Assembly (NCBI GenBank): GCA_934754425.1
Contig: CAKVIN010000022.1
Location: 1-36,074 of the forward strand
Direction of reading: 5' to 3'
Source of the DNA: an uncultured Candidatus Melainabacteria bacterium
GTDB taxonomy: Bacteria; Cyanobacteriota; Vampirovibrionia; Gastranaerophilales; Gastranaerophilaceae
Length of the DNA: 36,074 nt
Shown here: piece by piece, positions 26,096 through 35,400 of the stretch
Position numbering within the stretch: position 1 is the stretch's first letter
How the letters are laid out: each line of letters begins with the position of its first letter
Position numbers and translations under genes: made by a program
The notes under the pieces: model-generated
Seen by the model: only the letters and a program-made list of their open reading frames with translations
What the model was told of the DNA's origin: nothing
The model's database searches: none

Positions 26096-26128
26096 AAGTG
26101 TATTTTTGTAAATATACGCTTGCTTTTT
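26096..26128 (+). terminator. Terminator of the leuC-mtnA unit
   Basis: An 8-bp stem AAGTGTAT/ATACGCTT (one G-U) directly after the mtnA stop, followed by GCTTTTT. It ends the mtnA transcript just before the rpsO promoter. Confidence 0.7.
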
Positions 26129-26148
26129 AGCATTTAGCATAATACTAT
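26120..26148 (+). promoter_or_regulatory. Promoter for rpsO
   Basis: TTGCTT (26120-26125), 17-base spacer, TACTAT (26143-26148). It overlaps the tail of the mtnA terminator. The start of transcription near 26155 would give a leader of about 120 bases. Confidence 0.5.
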
Positions 26149-26154
26149 AGATAT

Positions 26155-26273
26155 CGTAGAGTAATACTCGTACGTACCCGGTGAGGGTAGCGATTGGATT
26201 AAACTATTAATGGAAATTCTATTAAGTAAAACAATCAATACCTTGCTAAGGAGTAAAGGAAAAGGAAAAAATT
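26155..26273 (+). promoter_or_regulatory. Structured leader of rpsO, probable S15 autoregulatory RNA
   Basis: The leader holds CGTAGAG paired with CTC-G-TACG (26155-26174); TACCC/GGGTA with loop GGTGA (26175-26189); and GATTG/CAATC (26192-26196 with 26232-26236) enclosing a long hairpin with a two-base bulge (26203-26227). The segment CCTT-GCT-AAGG (26241-26251) can cover part of a Shine-Dalgarno region with three purine-rich runs. S15 commonly represses its own mRNA through such leaders, though structures differ between phyla. That it binds S15 is inference. Confidence 0.55.
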
Positions 26274-26537
26274 ATGAATTTAAAAAACAAACAAGAAATC
26301 ATTGAAAAATTTGGTGCTAACGCAAAAGACACTGGTTCTGCAGAAGTACAAATTGCTATGTTAACAAAGAAAATTTCTGAACTTACTGAACACATGAAAT
26401 CAAACAAAAAAGACTTTGCTACAAAACGTGGTCTTTTGATGATGGTAGGTAAGAGAAAAAGACTTCTTTCATTCTTAAAAGAAAAGAATCTTGAAGGATA
26501 CAGAAGCTTGATTAAAGAATTAGGAATTAGAGGTTAA
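26274..26537 (+). CDS. rpsO: 30S ribosomal protein S15
   Basis: 87 residues, all four helices of S15 present: KQEIIEKFG, DTGSAEVQIAMLTKKISELTEHM, DFATKRGLLMMVGKRKRLLSFL, and the C-terminal SLIKELGIRG. Binds the central domain of 16S rRNA early in small-subunit assembly. It has its own promoter and leader and is followed by a strong terminator, so it is monocistronic. pnp, often next to rpsO, is not here. Confidence 0.98.
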   Translation: MNLKNKQEIIEKFGANAKDTGSAEVQIAMLTKKISELTEHMKSNKKDFATKRGLLMMVGKRKRLLSFLKEKNLEGYRSLIKELGIRG

Positions 26538-26540
26538 TAA

Positions 26541-26572
26541 AAAAAATCCGGTTTAAAAACCGGATTTTTTTT
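26541..26572. terminator. Bidirectional terminator between rpsO and nadC
   Basis: Stem TCCGGTT/AACCGGA with loop TAAA, A run before and eight T after, between two convergent genes. It should stop both transcripts. It is the same design as the gatA/ugd terminator. Confidence 0.93.
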
Positions 26573-26594
26573 GTATAAATTTTGTTGTAATAAT

Positions 26595-27425
26595 TTACAT
26601 ATCCAAACCCAAATCTAAAGTCGGAGCTTTCGCAACTATTGCACTTGAAGAAATTATATCAACTCCAGTAGATGCAATGTCTTTTATTGAATTCAAATTA
26701 ACATTACCGCTTGCTTCTACAATAGCTTTACCATTGATTAATTTTACCCCTTCCTTCATTTTATCAAGGTTCATATTATCTAGCATAATAATATCAACTC
26801 CACAATCTAATGCTTCTTTTACTTGCTCAAGAGTATCACATTCAACTTCAATTTTATGTGCATGTGAAATATGTTTCTTTAATTTTGTTACAGCATTTGT
26901 TAAAGAGCCGGAAAATTTAATATGGTTATCTTTAATCATGGCACAATCAGCAAGATTAAATCTATGTAAACTACCGCCACCTGTTTTAACAGAATATTTT
27001 TCGAAAGCTCTAAATCCAGGAGTTGTTTTTCTTGTATCTACGATTTTAGCATGATACTCACCGATAGCCTTTTGATATTTATTAGTTTCTGTCGCAATAC
27101 CACTCATTCTTTGTATATAGTTTAGTGCTGTTCTTTCACCCATAAGAATATATCTTGCAGGACCTTCTATATCAGCAAGTTTTTCACTTTTTTTTATTTC
27201 ATCACCATCATTAACGTAAAATTTAACATTAACTTTTGGTGAAAGGATTTTAAATACAGTCTCAAAAACTTCTTTACCACAAAAAATACCATCAACACGA
27301 GAATTTAAAACACAACTCATCATATCTTCTTCTGTAGTCAAATAATCTGTCGTAATATCACCAAACCCAATATCTTCTTGTAAAGCATTTTTTACGTGTT
27401 CTTCTATAAAAAATCTATTTAACAT
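26595..27425 (-). CDS. nadC: Quinolinate phosphoribosyltransferase (decarboxylating)
   Basis: 276 residues, typical length. Makes nicotinate mononucleotide from quinolinate and PRPP in de novo NAD synthesis. Motifs are QEDIGFGDITTDYL (16-29), NYIQRMSGIAT, DTRKTTPGFR (about 129-138), KTGGGSLHR and IEVECDT. The start has AAGGAG upstream, located inside the end of nadB; the genes overlap by 11 bases, so translation is coupled. Confidence 0.97.
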   Translation of the reverse strand: MLNRFFIEEHVKNALQEDIGFGDITTDYLTTEEDMMSCVLNSRVDGIFCGKEVFETVFKILSPKVNVKFYVNDGDEIKKSEKLADIEGPARYILMGERTALNYIQRMSGIATETNKYQKAIGEYHAKIVDTRKTTPGFRAFEKYSVKTGGGSLHRFNLADCAMIKDNHIKFSGSLTNAVTKLKKHISHAHKIEVECDTLEQVKEALDCGVDIIMLDNMNLDKMKEGVKLINGKAIVEASGNVNLNSIKDIASTGVDIISSSAIVAKAPTLDLGLDM

Positions 27426-29037
27426 ACTCTAACTCCTTTTTTTCTGTTTTTATTATGCTTGAATGTTTCGCAACAGCATCTTTATTTTTATAATCAGAAC
27501 GGCAATGAGCACCTCTGGATTCTTTTCTGTCTAATGCTGCGTCAATGATTAATCCGGCAACCGTCAGCATATTTCTAAATTCATATTCATCCAAATTTAA
27601 ACATTTTCTTGTACGTTTAAAGCTGTTCTTTAATTCTTCAAGTTCTTGTTTCGCTTTTGATAAGGATTGCTCTGAACGTATAATACCGGCACCATTCCAC
27701 ATAATATCTTTTAATCTTGATTTCATTGCAGGGATGTCAAAATCTAAATCACTAATAGGCTGAGAATATACATCAATTGTTTTTCTTATATTATCATCAA
27801 TTTTTTTAGGTGTACTAAGATTTGTGAATGATAAATAATCTGCTAATTCATATGCACAAACAACACATTCTAGTAGAGAGTTACTTGCTAGACGATTAGC
27901 ACCATGCAAACCTGTTGAAGCACACTCTCCTATAGCGTAAAGCCCTCTTAAAGATGTTCTACCTTCAACAGTTGCTTTTATACCTCCCATACTGTAATGT
28001 GATGCAGGTGCTACCGGAATTGGTTTTTTAGAAATATCAATTCCGCAATCATCACATCTTTTTGAAATGGTTGGAAATCTTTTAAACAATTTTGAAGAAT
28101 CAATTATTGAAGCGTTCAAAAAGACATTGCTTTTGTGTTCCTGACTCATTTCATTGAAAATAGCTCTTGTTACAATATCACGTGGAGCGAGTTCACGTTT
28201 ATCATGATATTTTGACATAAATTCACTACCATGATTGTTTATCAATTTTGCACCTTCTCCTCTAACAGCTTCAGAAATTAGAAATCTATCTTTACTGTCA
28301 GGGCTTAATGCTAAAGCTGTCGGATGGAATTGAACAAATTCGATATCCTGAATTATAGCCCCTGCATTATACGCTAAATCAATACCGTCGCCTGTCGCAC
28401 CATCAGGGTTTGTTGTATATTTATACAATTGTCCTAATCCACCGGTTGCAAGAATAAGAGCTGATGTATAAACAATTTCATGTTCACCGGTTAATTCGTT
28501 AAAAACAATAACTCCTTTGCATTCTTGATCAGAATCTACAAGGATTTCTACAGCTGTTGCATTTTGCATTACTGTAATATTATTATCTTCATTTACTGAT
28601 TTACATAAAGCTTCTGTTATGCCTTTTCCCGTAGCATCACCGCCGGAATGTAGTATTCTTCTTATACTATGAGCAGCTTCCAATGTGAAAGTTAAGTTTC
28701 CGTTAGAATCTTTATCAAAATTAACACCACAGTTCATTAAATCATTTACCACTTCATCTGAAGCTTGTGAAATATATTCAACTGCTGCCTTATCATTTAA
28801 TCCTGCGCCGGCATTTAAAGTGTCTTTCACATGACACTCAACATTGTCGGCTGGGTTTTGATGAAGCACACCAACAATACCACCTTGAGCGTACTTGGAA
28901 TTGCTATTACCTAAGTATGATTTTGTTAAAAGTAAAATTCCATCCGGTAATTCTATTTGTTGAGAAATCTTAAGAGCAGAATATAATCCGGCTGCTCCAC
29001 TACCTATAACTACTGCAGAATACTCTGAATACTTCAT
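27415..29037 (-). CDS. nadB: L-aspartate oxidase
   Basis: 540 residues. Flavoprotein that oxidises L-aspartate to iminoaspartate, the first step of de novo NAD synthesis; it can use fumarate when oxygen is absent. The FAD-binding start VIGSGAAGLYSAL is clear. SKYAQGGI, HSGGDATG, QFHPTAL, SEAVRGEGAKL, HYSMGGIKA and the C-terminal FAD motif YAIGECASTGLHGANRLASNSLLE are intact. nadA, which should supply the next step, is not in the window, although nadA-nadB-nadC often stand together. Confidence 0.97.
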   Translation of the reverse strand: MKYSEYSAVVIGSGAAGLYSALKISQQIELPDGILLLTKSYLGNSNSKYAQGGIVGVLHQNPADNVECHVKDTLNAGAGLNDKAAVEYISQASDEVVNDLMNCGVNFDKDSNGNLTFTLEAAHSIRRILHSGGDATGKGITEALCKSVNEDNNITVMQNATAVEILVDSDQECKGVIVFNELTGEHEIVYTSALILATGGLGQLYKYTTNPDGATGDGIDLAYNAGAIIQDIEFVQFHPTALALSPDSKDRFLISEAVRGEGAKLINNHGSEFMSKYHDKRELAPRDIVTRAIFNEMSQEHKSNVFLNASIIDSSKLFKRFPTISKRCDDCGIDISKKPIPVAPASHYSMGGIKATVEGRTSLRGLYAIGECASTGLHGANRLASNSLLECVVCAYELADYLSFTNLSTPKKIDDNIRKTIDVYSQPISDLDFDIPAMKSRLKDIMWNGAGIIRSEQSLSKAKQELEELKNSFKRTRKCLNLDEYEFRNMLTVAGLIIDAALDRKESRGAHCRSDYKNKDAVAKHSSIIKTEKKELEYVK

Positions 29038-29125
29038 TTGTCTTGCTCCGATTGCTATTTACATTCTATCTATTATTTTAAAACAAACAAGCTAAAGAGA
29101 GTATAAATTTAATGTTAAGATTTAA

Positions 29126-29908
29126 TTAGCGAATATTTAGCGCAAGAATTTTTGGTGTTAGAGTATCATCAATCAAAGAATTATCAATATCTATATTTGG
29201 TGATAAAGATTTTGCTATTTTAACATCTTCATTATAACCATTTAAGTCACCCAAAGCTTTTTTAACTTTTGCTCTATCAATATAAGCTCTTGGGTTACTG
29301 CTATTTCTATCAATTGCTAAATCCCAAGCTCTAAGCGCCAAGTCTGGTCTATCAACAGAGTTATAAACATCTGAAATACAAACAAAACCTGCATATGCAC
29401 TAGCATCTTGATTTAAAATACCATTACAATAAGACATAGCTTCTCTATATTTACCAATAGTTTTAAAAAGCATTGCAATTTTTAAATAATCCGAAAAATA
29501 TATTTGTCCGGATTTCATAAAATCACTTAAAGCCCCTTTTTGATCGCCTTGGTATAATTTAATTTCAGCTCTATCTTTATATAAAGCTTTTAATTCATCT
29601 TCTGGAGCATATTTGGGTAAAACATCAATAGCTTTATTCATTTCTTTGATTGCTTTATCTTTAGTTGGATACATTTTAGCTAGATACACAGCATTGTTAC
29701 GATGGTGTATATATTCATTTACACTTGTTGGTTTAATTAATTTCATAATAAAATATTTGGTATTATTTCCCCAAAAACATACCTGAAGAAATTTATTTCC
29801 TGGTGGACTACATAACCAAGCCACTAAAAGAAAACCAACAATTATACCAACTATAATTTTAGTAGCATCTTTTCTATTTTTTTGTACGTAACTAATTTGT
29901 CTTTTCAT
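29126..29908 (-). CDS. Membrane-anchored TPR protein
   Basis: 260 residues. A basic N-terminus (KRQISYVQKNRKDATK) and one membrane helix (about 17-35) are followed by helical repeats of the TPR type over about 60-235, for example LYKDRAEIKLYQGDQKGALSDF and AYIDRAKVKKALGDLNGY. The TPR part probably lies outside the membrane, where it would bind other proteins. No catalytic motif is seen. The Shine-Dalgarno is weak (AGAGAG). No specific function is known; it precedes nadB by 88 bases. Confidence 0.75.
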   Translation of the reverse strand: MKRQISYVQKNRKDATKIIVGIIVGFLLVAWLCSPPGNKFLQVCFWGNNTKYFIMKLIKPTSVNEYIHHRNNAVYLAKMYPTKDKAIKEMNKAIDVLPKYAPEDELKALYKDRAEIKLYQGDQKGALSDFMKSGQIYFSDYLKIAMLFKTIGKYREAMSYCNGILNQDASAYAGFVCISDVYNSVDRPDLALRAWDLAIDRNSSNPRAYIDRAKVKKALGDLNGYNEDVKIAKSLSPNIDIDNSLIDDTLTPKILALNIR

Positions 29909-29968
29909 TTATGCTCTCTTCTCTATTATCATTGTATAATGTTTTTCAATAAAAATAAAGATGTTTTT

Positions 29969-30763
29969 TTACAATTTTAAAATTTTGTAAAGATAATTTA
30001 TTTCTTTATATTGATTATTTTTTATTGCGTTATCCAAAATTTGTGTAGTTATAGGTGCTTTTGCTTTAATATCTTTATCTATAAAATATGCTTCAAAAAA
30101 GCGAGCCCATAATTCTGTTGGTTGATTATAGTAATTATTTAGTTTGCGTATTCTTGAATTAATTTTTGTTAATTTTCTTTGTAATCCTTTTAATTTTATA
30201 TAATAAATTTGTTCACAAGATAAATATTCAAAATCTTTTTCTATATTTTGAATAGTATAAATATTATTCAGATATTTTATGCAATCATATTTGATTAAAT
30301 ACTTTGCCGGTATTTTTATATTTTTTTCTATCAGCTTATTATTTTCTGATTTTTTGAAATTTGGATATATTTGTTTTATTTTTTCCGTTAAATTATTTAT
30401 CTCATTTTTTATCTTATCTTTTAAATCCAATAAATTTTTTGCAAAATTTTTTGGTATATTTTCAACCGTGACATTAATTAATTCTTCTTGCATTTCTTCA
30501 GAAAAGTCATCAAAAATAAAAGACAAAGACTTTAGAGAAGCATCATTTTTATAATGTATATAATGTGCAAATTCATGTAAAATCGTTGATAAAGTCGCAT
30601 CATCATCTATATTTTTTGCAACATCAATTCTTAACGAATTTGCACCCTTGTTCATAAAGAAACCTTTGTTGCCCCTTGCTTTGTTCTTGCCTATATTTAC
30701 AATGATTCCCAAAGATTCTATGTAATTTTTTAATTCTATGATGCGGTTTCTTTTATCATCCAT
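29969..30763 (-). CDS. Putative zinc metallopeptidase (HExxH)
   Basis: 264 residues. The zinc motif LHEFAHYIH (62-70) gives H63, E64 and H67. A possible third ligand is E217 in PTELWARFFEAYF (215-227), which resembles the ExxARxFEAY motif seen in zincin-like domains of large polyvalent proteins of mobile elements. Between them is a Lys/Asn-rich helical insertion (about 85-210). No signal peptide is seen. The start overlaps cutA by 28 bases and has no good Shine-Dalgarno, so translation depends on cutA. Activity and target are not known. It could also be an ImmA/IrrE-like protease, but no HTH partner is adjacent. Confidence 0.7.
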   Translation of the reverse strand: MDDKRNRIIELKNYIESLGIIVNIGKNKARGNKGFFMNKGANSLRIDVAKNIDDDATLSTILHEFAHYIHYKNDASLKSLSFIFDDFSEEMQEELINVTVENIPKNFAKNLLDLKDKIKNEINNLTEKIKQIYPNFKKSENNKLIEKNIKIPAKYLIKYDCIKYLNNIYTIQNIEKDFEYLSCEQIYYIKLKGLQRKLTKINSRIRKLNNYYNQPTELWARFFEAYFIDKDIKAKAPITTQILDNAIKNNQYKEINYLYKILKL

Positions 30764-31053
30764 TTTAAATAATCTTCGCTACAATCAACTATCGGCAATG
30801 CTATAATTTCCGGCACGGTATAAGGATGCGCATCTTCAATTACTAATTTTATTTTTCCATAATTTGAACGTCTGGTTTTTATCATCATTAAGACTTCTTT
30901 TTCTTCACAGATGTCACCATCCCAAGAAAATACCGATTGAACTTTATCAATCATGCTTACGCAAGCAGCAAGTTTATGTTTTAGTAATATTTTTGTAATA
31001 TCTTTTGCGATTTTTTTATCAGGTACTGTACAATTAATAACTATAATATCCAT
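30736..31053 (-). CDS. cutA: CutA-family divalent-ion tolerance protein
   Basis: 105 residues. CutA1 trimers have a ferredoxin-like fold. The motifs INCTVPDK (start), LAACVSMID, SVFSWDGDICEEKEVLMMIKTR and HPYTVPEIIALP are present. The role in metal tolerance is disputed in the literature. Of two adjacent ATG codons the second (31053) is chosen because it is five bases from GGAG. Its 3' end overlaps the metallopeptidase gene. Confidence 0.92.
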   Translation of the reverse strand: MDIIVINCTVPDKKIAKDITKILLKHKLAACVSMIDKVQSVFSWDGDICEEKEVLMMIKTRRSNYGKIKLVIEDAHPYTVPEIIALPIVDCSEDYLKWMIKETAS

Positions 31054-31064
31054 CATCTCTCCTT

Positions 31065-32450
31065 TTATATATTAAAAATTTTATTTGGATTTAAAATATT
31101 CTTAGGGTCAAATACTTGTTTGATTTCTTTCATTTTATCAATAGCGGATGCTTCTATTAACCCTTCTAAATATGAAAGTTTTTCCAGTCCTACTCCGTGT
31201 TCTGCTGAAATAGTACCACCAAGACTGATTACCAAATTGTATATTTCGCTCTTTGCTTGTCTATAATTCTTAAATTGTTCATCATCATTTAAATCTAAAG
31301 CAATTTGTGGATGCAAATTGCCATCACCTAAATGACCAACCATACAAACATTTAATTTATGTTTATCACAAATATCACGACAACCTTTTATCATTTCTGT
31401 AATTTTAGAACGAGGTACTATTATATCGTCTGAGAGTACATCCGGAGCGAGTTGTGCTGTTGCTGCGAAACTCGCACGTCTTGCAGTCCAGATGTCATTT
31501 TTTTGTTCTTCTGTACGAGCAATTTCTATAAAATCTGCTCCGGAATTCTTTAATTCATTTATTACAATTTCTTGTTGATAATCCATAGAACATTCAAAAC
31601 CATCAATATTTATTAATAACATTGCATCCATATCTGTTTTTAATCCACAATTCTTGAAATTTTCAACAGTGTTAATAGAATTTTTATCCATAAAATCAAT
31701 AGTGGATGGAAATATTTTAGCTTTTAAAATATTATTAACTCCAGAAACTGAATTTTCTATTGAAGAAAAGTATGCTAGAATAGTTCTTTCTGCTTCAGGT
31801 TTTGGTATCAATTTTAACTCTGCTTCAACAACAACCGCAAGTGTTCCTTCGCTACCAATAATCAATTGATTAAGGTGATAACCGACAGCATCTTTTATTG
31901 TTTTTGCTCCAAATTTCATAACAGAACCGTCTGCTAAAACAACAGTTAAGCTTAAAATATAATCTTTTGTTGTGCCATATTTAAATCCCATTGCACCACC
32001 GGAAGACTGAGCAATACTACCGCCAATTGTTGAAACTCTAAAATTCGATGGATCCGGAGGATAAAACAATCCTTCTGAGTTAGCCATTTTTTTTATATCT
32101 TCTAATACCACCCCAGGTTGAACTGTCATTGTCATATCTGTTGTATTAAAATCAAGAATTTTATTCATTTTCGTAAAACAAAGTACAATTCCACCTTTTG
32201 GACAAGTACATGCTCCAACCATATTTGTCCCTGCTCCACGAGAAATAACAGGAATTTTGTGGTCATTTGCATATTTGAGAATTTTTTGAACATCTTCAAT
32301 ACTCTCTGGAAATATTACCACATCCGGTTGTTGCAATTCTGCTTTAGTATTAGTAGAATCTTCTGCGTAACAATATAGCTCTACACTATCGGTGAGAACT
32401 TTATTGTTTACTAATTTTTTTAAATTATTTATATCATTTTTCAATAACAT
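31065..32450 (-). CDS. GlcD/D-lactate dehydrogenase-type FAD-linked oxidase
   Basis: 461 residues. The PCMH-type FAD domain is at the N-terminus (PVISRGAGTNMVGAC, about 68-82; PPDPSNFRVSTIGGS; GSEGTLAVV). The C-terminal FAD-oxidase domain has GHLGDGNLHP and SAEHGVGLEKL near residue 425. It oxidises a 2-hydroxyacid such as glycolate or D-lactate; substrate cannot be fixed. The usual partners GlcE/GlcF or LldEF are not next to it. Its ATG overlaps the end of the giant coiled-coil gene by 17 bases, so expression is coupled to that gene. Confidence 0.92.
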   Translation of the reverse strand: MLLKNDINNLKKLVNNKVLTDSVELYCYAEDSTNTKAELQQPDVVIFPESIEDVQKILKYANDHKIPVISRGAGTNMVGACTCPKGGIVLCFTKMNKILDFNTTDMTMTVQPGVVLEDIKKMANSEGLFYPPDPSNFRVSTIGGSIAQSSGGAMGFKYGTTKDYILSLTVVLADGSVMKFGAKTIKDAVGYHLNQLIIGSEGTLAVVVEAELKLIPKPEAERTILAYFSSIENSVSGVNNILKAKIFPSTIDFMDKNSINTVENFKNCGLKTDMDAMLLINIDGFECSMDYQQEIVINELKNSGADFIEIARTEEQKNDIWTARRASFAATAQLAPDVLSDDIIVPRSKITEMIKGCRDICDKHKLNVCMVGHLGDGNLHPQIALDLNDDEQFKNYRQAKSEIYNLVISLGGTISAEHGVGLEKLSYLEGLIEASAIDKMKEIKQVFDPKNILNPNKIFNI

Positions 32451-35400
32451 GTGACGCTATTTTTTCAATACTTTTGTTTAATTTCGCTATTTGTCTATCC
32501 ATACCACCAACTTTTTTCGTTAATTGAGTGGTGTCTTTTGAATCAACAAGTGACATTACATCTTTTAATTTTTCTTCTAAAGAATTTATTTTATTTTGTT
32601 GTTCTGACATTTTACCATCTATTGCCACAAGGAATCTATTTAAAGTATTTTCCATTGGTGTCATATCTATTTTATTATTTTGGCTGTTAATTGTAGAATC
32701 AACAATCATTCTGTCAAGTTTTGCTTCTAAAGAAGAAATCTTTTTCGCTTGTTTATCAAAAACATTACTTAAAGCTTCAATTAATTCATTACTATCTGAA
32801 TTATCGCTTGCTTCTGCCTTTAAATCTTCAAGCATTATTTTAATTTGACCAATATCATCCAAAGTTTCTACTTTATCAGAAATAGCAGAAATTTGAGTGC
32901 CTGCATTATCAACCCATTCTGCAAGGTATTCAAAAACTTGGTTAAATACTTGGTTTGTTTTTGCTCCACTTTGAATTAAATTGTTAATAACTCCAAGTTT
33001 ATTATCAATTCTTTCAATGCCTACTTCGTGTGAGAAATTACGTGTTCTTTCATCTAAATCATTAATTACGAGTTTAAAATCTTGAAGATTTTCTTGTAAT
33101 GTTTTATATGATTCATCAGAAGCTAAAATAAGTTTATTAGTTCTAGTACTGATGCTTACAATATCTTCACTTAAAGACTCAAAATCTTTTTTGAATTCTT
33201 CACTATCGAATTTTGGAAATTCATTTTTTAATGATTCTACAATAGTATAAACATTGTTAGTAGATTTTATAAGTTCTTCAAATTCACTAGAATTATGAGT
33301 ACTATTTATTTCTTTTAAAGAAAGTCTTAAACCGGCAATATCTGATTCTAAATCTTGTAAACTGTAAACGTAGTCAATATCACCGCTAGATGACATAATA
33401 GCGGTAATCTTTTCATTTATTAAGTCAATATCTTCTTTAAGATTATCTATTTTATTATCTATTACAGTTACATTGTCTTTTACAACTTCAATATCATCAG
33501 AAGTTGTTACAATATGACTAAGTATTGTAATAAGTTCTGCATGTTTATTTTGTATAAAATCTAAAATTTCTTCTTGTTCTGCAACAAATGAAATTTGATT
33601 AAATATATTTAAGAATTGAGTAATAATATCAGTTTTTAAATCAACTAATTCTTTATTTATACCAATTTCAGTACTATCCAGCTTATTACCTAAGTCAGAA
33701 ACTGTTTGCATAATATTATATTTTACAAGCGTATTCATTTCTGTTAACTCAGGCAAATTAGTACAACATAATTCACTTATGTCTTCTAAGTAACTAAATT
33801 GTTCTTTTACAAGATTTTCTATGCTGCCTATTTGCTGATTAACAGAAGCTTGAAAAGCCTCATCTAAAGATTTATTAGTTATTTGACTTTTTAAATTATC
33901 AAAACTTAAAGCCAAATCATCAATAGAATTAGTAATTCTATCTAAATTACTTTGTAAATTCGAATTAATTTCATTTTTAGAATTTGTAAATTCATTAATT
34001 AATTCTTTTATTGAACTTTGTATATTTTCAAACGAATTATTATATTTTGATGAAATTAATTTTATTTCTTCATATTTATCAACAACTATATCTGTAAAGT
34101 TTTTATCAAATAATTTGAATTGACTATCCATTTTATTTGATACATTTTCTTTGATAAATGTTATTACCTTAGAATTAAGGTTTTCCGCCATAGTGCTAAT
34201 TAATATTTCATTAGAAGTTCGTAAATCTGCGATTGAACTATCAAAAACACTCGCTTCTAATAATTTTGAAGAAGCTTTTAACATATCATCAGCAGTTTTA
34301 TTTAAGTCCTGAATCATATTATCAATTTTGCCATTTAAAACAGTATTATCCGTTTTTATATCTAAATAATGTTTTAAATCGCTAACTTGATTAAAGATTT
34401 TGTCTTCAACACAATTTTCTATTTGAGAAGTCAACTTAACAAGCTCATCTCTTTGAAAATCTTTAATTAAAGTTGTTTGTTCTAATAAATCATTAATAAT
34501 ACCGTCAGCTTCTTTTTCTATATTTTTAGAAATTGTATCAAGCTCGCCTTTAACGAAGTTATTAACAAAATCACGACAACCAACTATAGTTTTTTTGTTA
34601 ACATTAACTTGTTCAAGAATTTTATTAGTGAACATTTCCATTGATTGAAGTTCACCAGCTGCGATATCTGCACTTGAAGCTAATACAGAATTTACTTTTT
34701 CTTCTATAGATTGTTCAACTTCTTCCATTGCTTCTTTGCTACTTTTTACCAATGTTTCTGAAATTGATGCAATTTCTGTCTTTGTAGCTGCTTTTGCTTC
34801 ATCCATCAAATGATTAAATGAATTACTTAATTCTTTTAATTGAGCTTGGAAAACATTCATTCTGGATATTTCGTCTTTATCCATGCGCTCATTCAATGAC
34901 TCAAATAAAGTTTTAAGCTCAATTGATTTTGCATTTAAATTTTCAATAACCTCAGAATTATTATTAGTTAATTGTGTTAGTGTATTTAAAGTATTTTCTT
35001 CAAATAAAGAGTGCATTTTGTCTTGCAAATCTCTTAATTCTTCTGTAATATTTTCATCAATAATATTTTTAATTAAAATATTTTTATCATCAATTTCTTT
35101 ATTGATATTTTTTAATTCATCTATAACAACTTGTACAGAATCTTTTATATTCTGATTTTGAGTATCTGATAAATTTTCCAATAAATTAGATATATCTGAA
35201 ATTTCTTTAGATATATTTTCAATATTTTCCTTTTTACTATCTGCAATACTGTTTTGCATAGTTTCAGAATTTTTAGATTGTTCTTCTAACAAATTAGAAA
35301 AGAAACTTTCTAGTTTATTTTCTAATATTGAATTTTTTTGCTCCAAAAATTCTTTAATTTCCTTAGAATTATTATCAATATCATTAAAAATTGTATCTAA

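Noticed and set aside
32451..35155. Plus-strand reading frames inside the giant gene and the GlcD gene
   Set aside because: They are shadows of the long minus-strand coding sequence, with hydrophobic, low-complexity products.
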